From contig NC_089735.1 in the NCBI RefSeq assembly GCF_035083965.1, forward strand, positions 15,560,501 through 15,624,500: DNA of 64,000 nucleotides. The letters run 5' to 3'. Below are positions 61,902 through 64,000 of the stretch, piece after piece. Position 1 is the stretch's first letter, and each line of letters opens with the position of its first letter. The position numbers and the translations under genes were made by a program. The DNA is from Branchiostoma lanceolatum. Taxonomy: Eukaryota > Chordata > Leptocardii > Amphioxiformes > Branchiostomatidae. Under the pieces are notes generated by a model. It did no database searches, had not been told where the DNA came from, and worked only from the letters and a program-made list of their open reading frames with translations.

Positions 61902-62259
61902 TTCAGAATATGCATAAGCAAAGTATTCTAGATTTTGTGAAACTTTAAAGAAAATAAGGGACGATCCTTTTAAATAGTAAGTTTTGACTGATAACGTTAC
62001 ATACTTTTTGGCGCTCCAGATGGAAATGACCTAACGCTTAGCTAGCTGTATCATTGGTGTCATAACTACGACCCACTCTGTCTCTTACGTCATTTCCAAT
62101 GGATCGATTTTGAGGTCAAAACCTGCAAATATCACAGACTGGCTATCTCCATTCTTTCTATTAGTTTGTTAAGTCAACGTACTTTCAAGGCAGCCGGATA
62201 TTCACCTAGTTTAAAGGACAATTTTCTCGGGGATTTAATTTCGAGGTAGGCCTAGGGAG

Positions 62260-62405
62260 GAAATGGAGTGTTAGCGGTTGAAACAAGGGGGTAGGCCAGA
62301 AGAAGACGGAGCAAACGTTTTTGCGGTGTTTCCAAGTTTGCGTTGAAGAGGACACCGCGAAAACAGGGAACTAAAGACCGCGAAGATTTCCTCTTGTACA
62401 GTATG
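62260..62405. mobile_element. MITE fragment related to 13473-13685
   Basis: GGAGTGTTAGCGGTTG, TTTGCGGTGTTTCCAAG, ACACCGCGAAAACAGG and TACAGTA occur in the same order as in the 13.5-kb element; ends are incomplete. Confidence 0.45.
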
Positions 62406-62547
62406 CACTGAACGTAACAGCCTGCCCGGTTAGACATTTCTACTCCATGGCAAGAGAGAGAGAGAGGGAGAGAGTGAAGCAATGTTTTGGGGTCGTCTGA
62501 CTGTCTCTAGATCTATCTTGTCTTTTTTAGCCCCCTCTTTCCCTCTG

Positions 62548-62691
62548 TGCGTTTGTGTGTGAGAGTATGTATTTGTATGAATGTGTGTGCATATGTATGT
62601 GTGTGTTTTTGTTGTGTGCGTGTGCGTGTGTGTGTATGTATGTATGTGTGTGTGTGTTTGTGTGTGTGCTTTTTTTATGTGTGTGTGGGTG

Positions 62692-62732
<41 letters not shown>

Positions 62733-62750
62733 CGTGTGCGTGTGTGTGAT
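62548..62750 (+). repeat. (GT)n-rich microsatellite
   Basis: GT/GTAT/GTGC tracts over 200 bp. All long frames here are repeat artefacts. Confidence 0.95.
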
Positions 62751-63475
62751 AGCACCCTCAAAATAATAGTTACTAGTATGTTATTGCTACGTCCTGGGCA
62801 CGTCGCACGTTCCCTAGATCCTGTTCAGATCAAGGTCGAAGGGCATTATTGATTTACTAGCAATATCTAAATTCACTGCTACCAGTTTTCAACACGTGAG
62901 GAGATACTGGCAACACTGCTAGGCGTTGCCTGGTGATATCTACAGCTGCGAACTGATCAAATATTCATCAGTAAATGAACGCAGTCATTAAAATACGTTT
63001 GGCATTGTTCTTAAACTGTATAATACTGTATTTCAATAAACATGGTGGTAAGACGAACGTTTGCTTATCTAATCGAATGGAATGTTTGACATGCTTTTTA
63101 AGATTAATTGTAAAAAAATCTATGCAGTTCAGTCATGTCTTCTAAGACACGCCTGAAAATTTGGTGTTTACAATAAAGATCGATTGATTGAAGATTGATT
63201 GCTTGATATCAATGAATAGGAAAACACGTGATATTACTTTCTACTGTACTGGTAAACGTTTAAATCAGTATCAAGTACTTGGCTCAATACACGATGTTTC
63301 TTTTCTTTTCCATCTTTTCTTTTTGTTGATTTTATGATTTCCATTATGCACAATTTAGCCTTACGCGAAGTCTGTCAGTTCATCTTCGTATATGTGAACT
63401 GCTGTCTGATCAGAAATGACACCAACACAAGTATATTCATACACGTTGTTTTATTTTGTTGTAATCACTCAGCAG
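62751..63475. other. no gene recognised
   Basis: Sequence between the GT tract and gene D's poly(A) site; no exon or named repeat seen. Confidence 0.45.
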
Positions 63476-63481
63476 TTTATT
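63476..63481 (-). terminator. poly(A) signal of peptide gene D
   Basis: AATAAA on the minus strand, 47 bp past the stop. Upstream words ACACAAGTATATTCAT and CACGTTGTTTTATTTTG echo genes B and C. Confidence 0.65.
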
Positions 63482-63527
63482 GATGATCTTTCTCAGAGCT
63501 GCTGACAGGTGACAGGTGACTGGTCAG

Positions 63528-63707
63528 TTATGCGTCGTTGATTGCATTAGCAGCGGTGGTGGTGGGGGTGGGGAGACACCAGCCGTCCCCGACGAAGAAA
63601 TCAGTGAAGGCGCTGGTGCCGTAGTCGGCGCAGATCAAGCCGTCCGCGCAGTCGCAGTAGCCGCTGATGGAGAGGCCCTCGTTGTTGCATGCGTCGTGCA
63701 GCAGCCC
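63528..63707 (-). CDS. peptide gene D, terminal exon only (gene continues past the window)
   Basis: Acceptor ATATCCAG|GGGCTG; 59 codons and TAA, phase 0 in. Encodes GLLHDACNNEGLSISGYCDC, DGLICADYGTSAFTDFF and GDGWCLPTPTTTA. Cys6-10 keep the family spacing (x10-x1-x5-x17). The start replaces the P(G/A)LYD motif of the other copies by GLLHD. Exons 1 and 2 should lie to the right of the window; none is seen up to 64000. Confidence 0.8.
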   Translation of the reverse strand, partial: GLLHDACNNEGLSISGYCDCADGLICADYGTSAFTDFFVGDGWCLPTPTTTAANAINDA

Positions 63708-63730
63708 CTGGATATTGGGGAAAAGAAAAG

Positions 63731-64000
63731 TGGTTGCTAAAGCGGGCATCTTACTGGACTGCGCCTGATTGCGACAACTTTGCGTATTTTCGCCAATTTT
63801 TCGTTGGGATCACACTGACGCGCGACAATACGTGACCTCTACAAACAAAATGGCGGCGCCCGGAATGTCACATTCTCAGTTTCGGCACCAATCAGATATA
63901 AGATAACTTAAATGGAAATTGCAATATAGCCACTGACTTTAAAAAGATTTGTAGTGATTGTACCCATTTGCGACATTTTGCAAATTACAATTTCTTTTCT
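63731..64000. repeat. MITE-like sequence at the window edge
   Basis: GCTAAAGCGGGCATCTTACT at its left end is the same terminal word as the repeats at 31832 and 35412; CACTGACGCGCGACAATACG and AAAATGGCGGCGCCCGG follow. The right end is not in the window. Confidence 0.55.

Overview
This is a eukaryotic, intron-rich, AT-leaning window packed with dispersed repeats. The best fit is a cephalochordate (amphioxus, Branchiostoma). The support is a chordate muscle-type actin with an intron at codon 204/205, secreted kringle- and TSP1-containing serine proteases, tRNA-derived SINEs and abundant small inverted-repeat transposons. The species call is inference. No bacterial gene organisation, CRISPR array or rRNA is present. 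All gene models below were built by hand from splice sites, reading phase and protein motifs; none is backed by transcript data.

Region by region. 1-18 kb: no convincing gene; SINEs, tandem repeats, MITEs, and a CCAAT/TATA/X-box promoter-like stretch at 12.05-12.72 kb. 18.46-18.55 kb (-): a signal-peptide exon whose downstream exons were not found. 19.87-39.89 kb (+): a secreted TSP1-trypsin serine protease in eight exons. Its signal-peptide exon lies 11 kb upstream and is joined by reading phase only. 24.1-28.1 kb: a 4-kb element with ~110-bp inverted termini. 30.4-30.9 kb (-): a CpG-rich possible first exon with five CCAAT boxes. 32.88-34.50 kb (-): a complete two-exon actin gene, bracketed by inverted repeats. 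40.38-48.80 kb (-): a complete ten-exon kringle-kringle-trypsin protease, tail-to-tail with the TSP1 protease. 50.7-63.7 kb (-): a tandem family of four small secreted ten-cysteine peptide genes, the last cut by the window edge.

The main discovery candidate is the peptide cluster at the right end. Each gene has a signal-peptide exon, an exon carrying Cys1-5 and a terminal exon carrying Cys6-10, all joined by phase-0 introns. The cysteine spacing is that of the colipase-fold second domain of Dickkopf proteins, and resembles prokineticins, but here the domain stands alone as a ~80-residue mature peptide. One gene has two terminal exons, each with its own poly(A) signal, which suggests alternative last exons. 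Two of the genes share a 40-bp upstream block and a matching TATA box, which suggests co-regulation. The window is dominated by secreted proteins, but any joint function of the proteases and peptides is not shown by the sequence.
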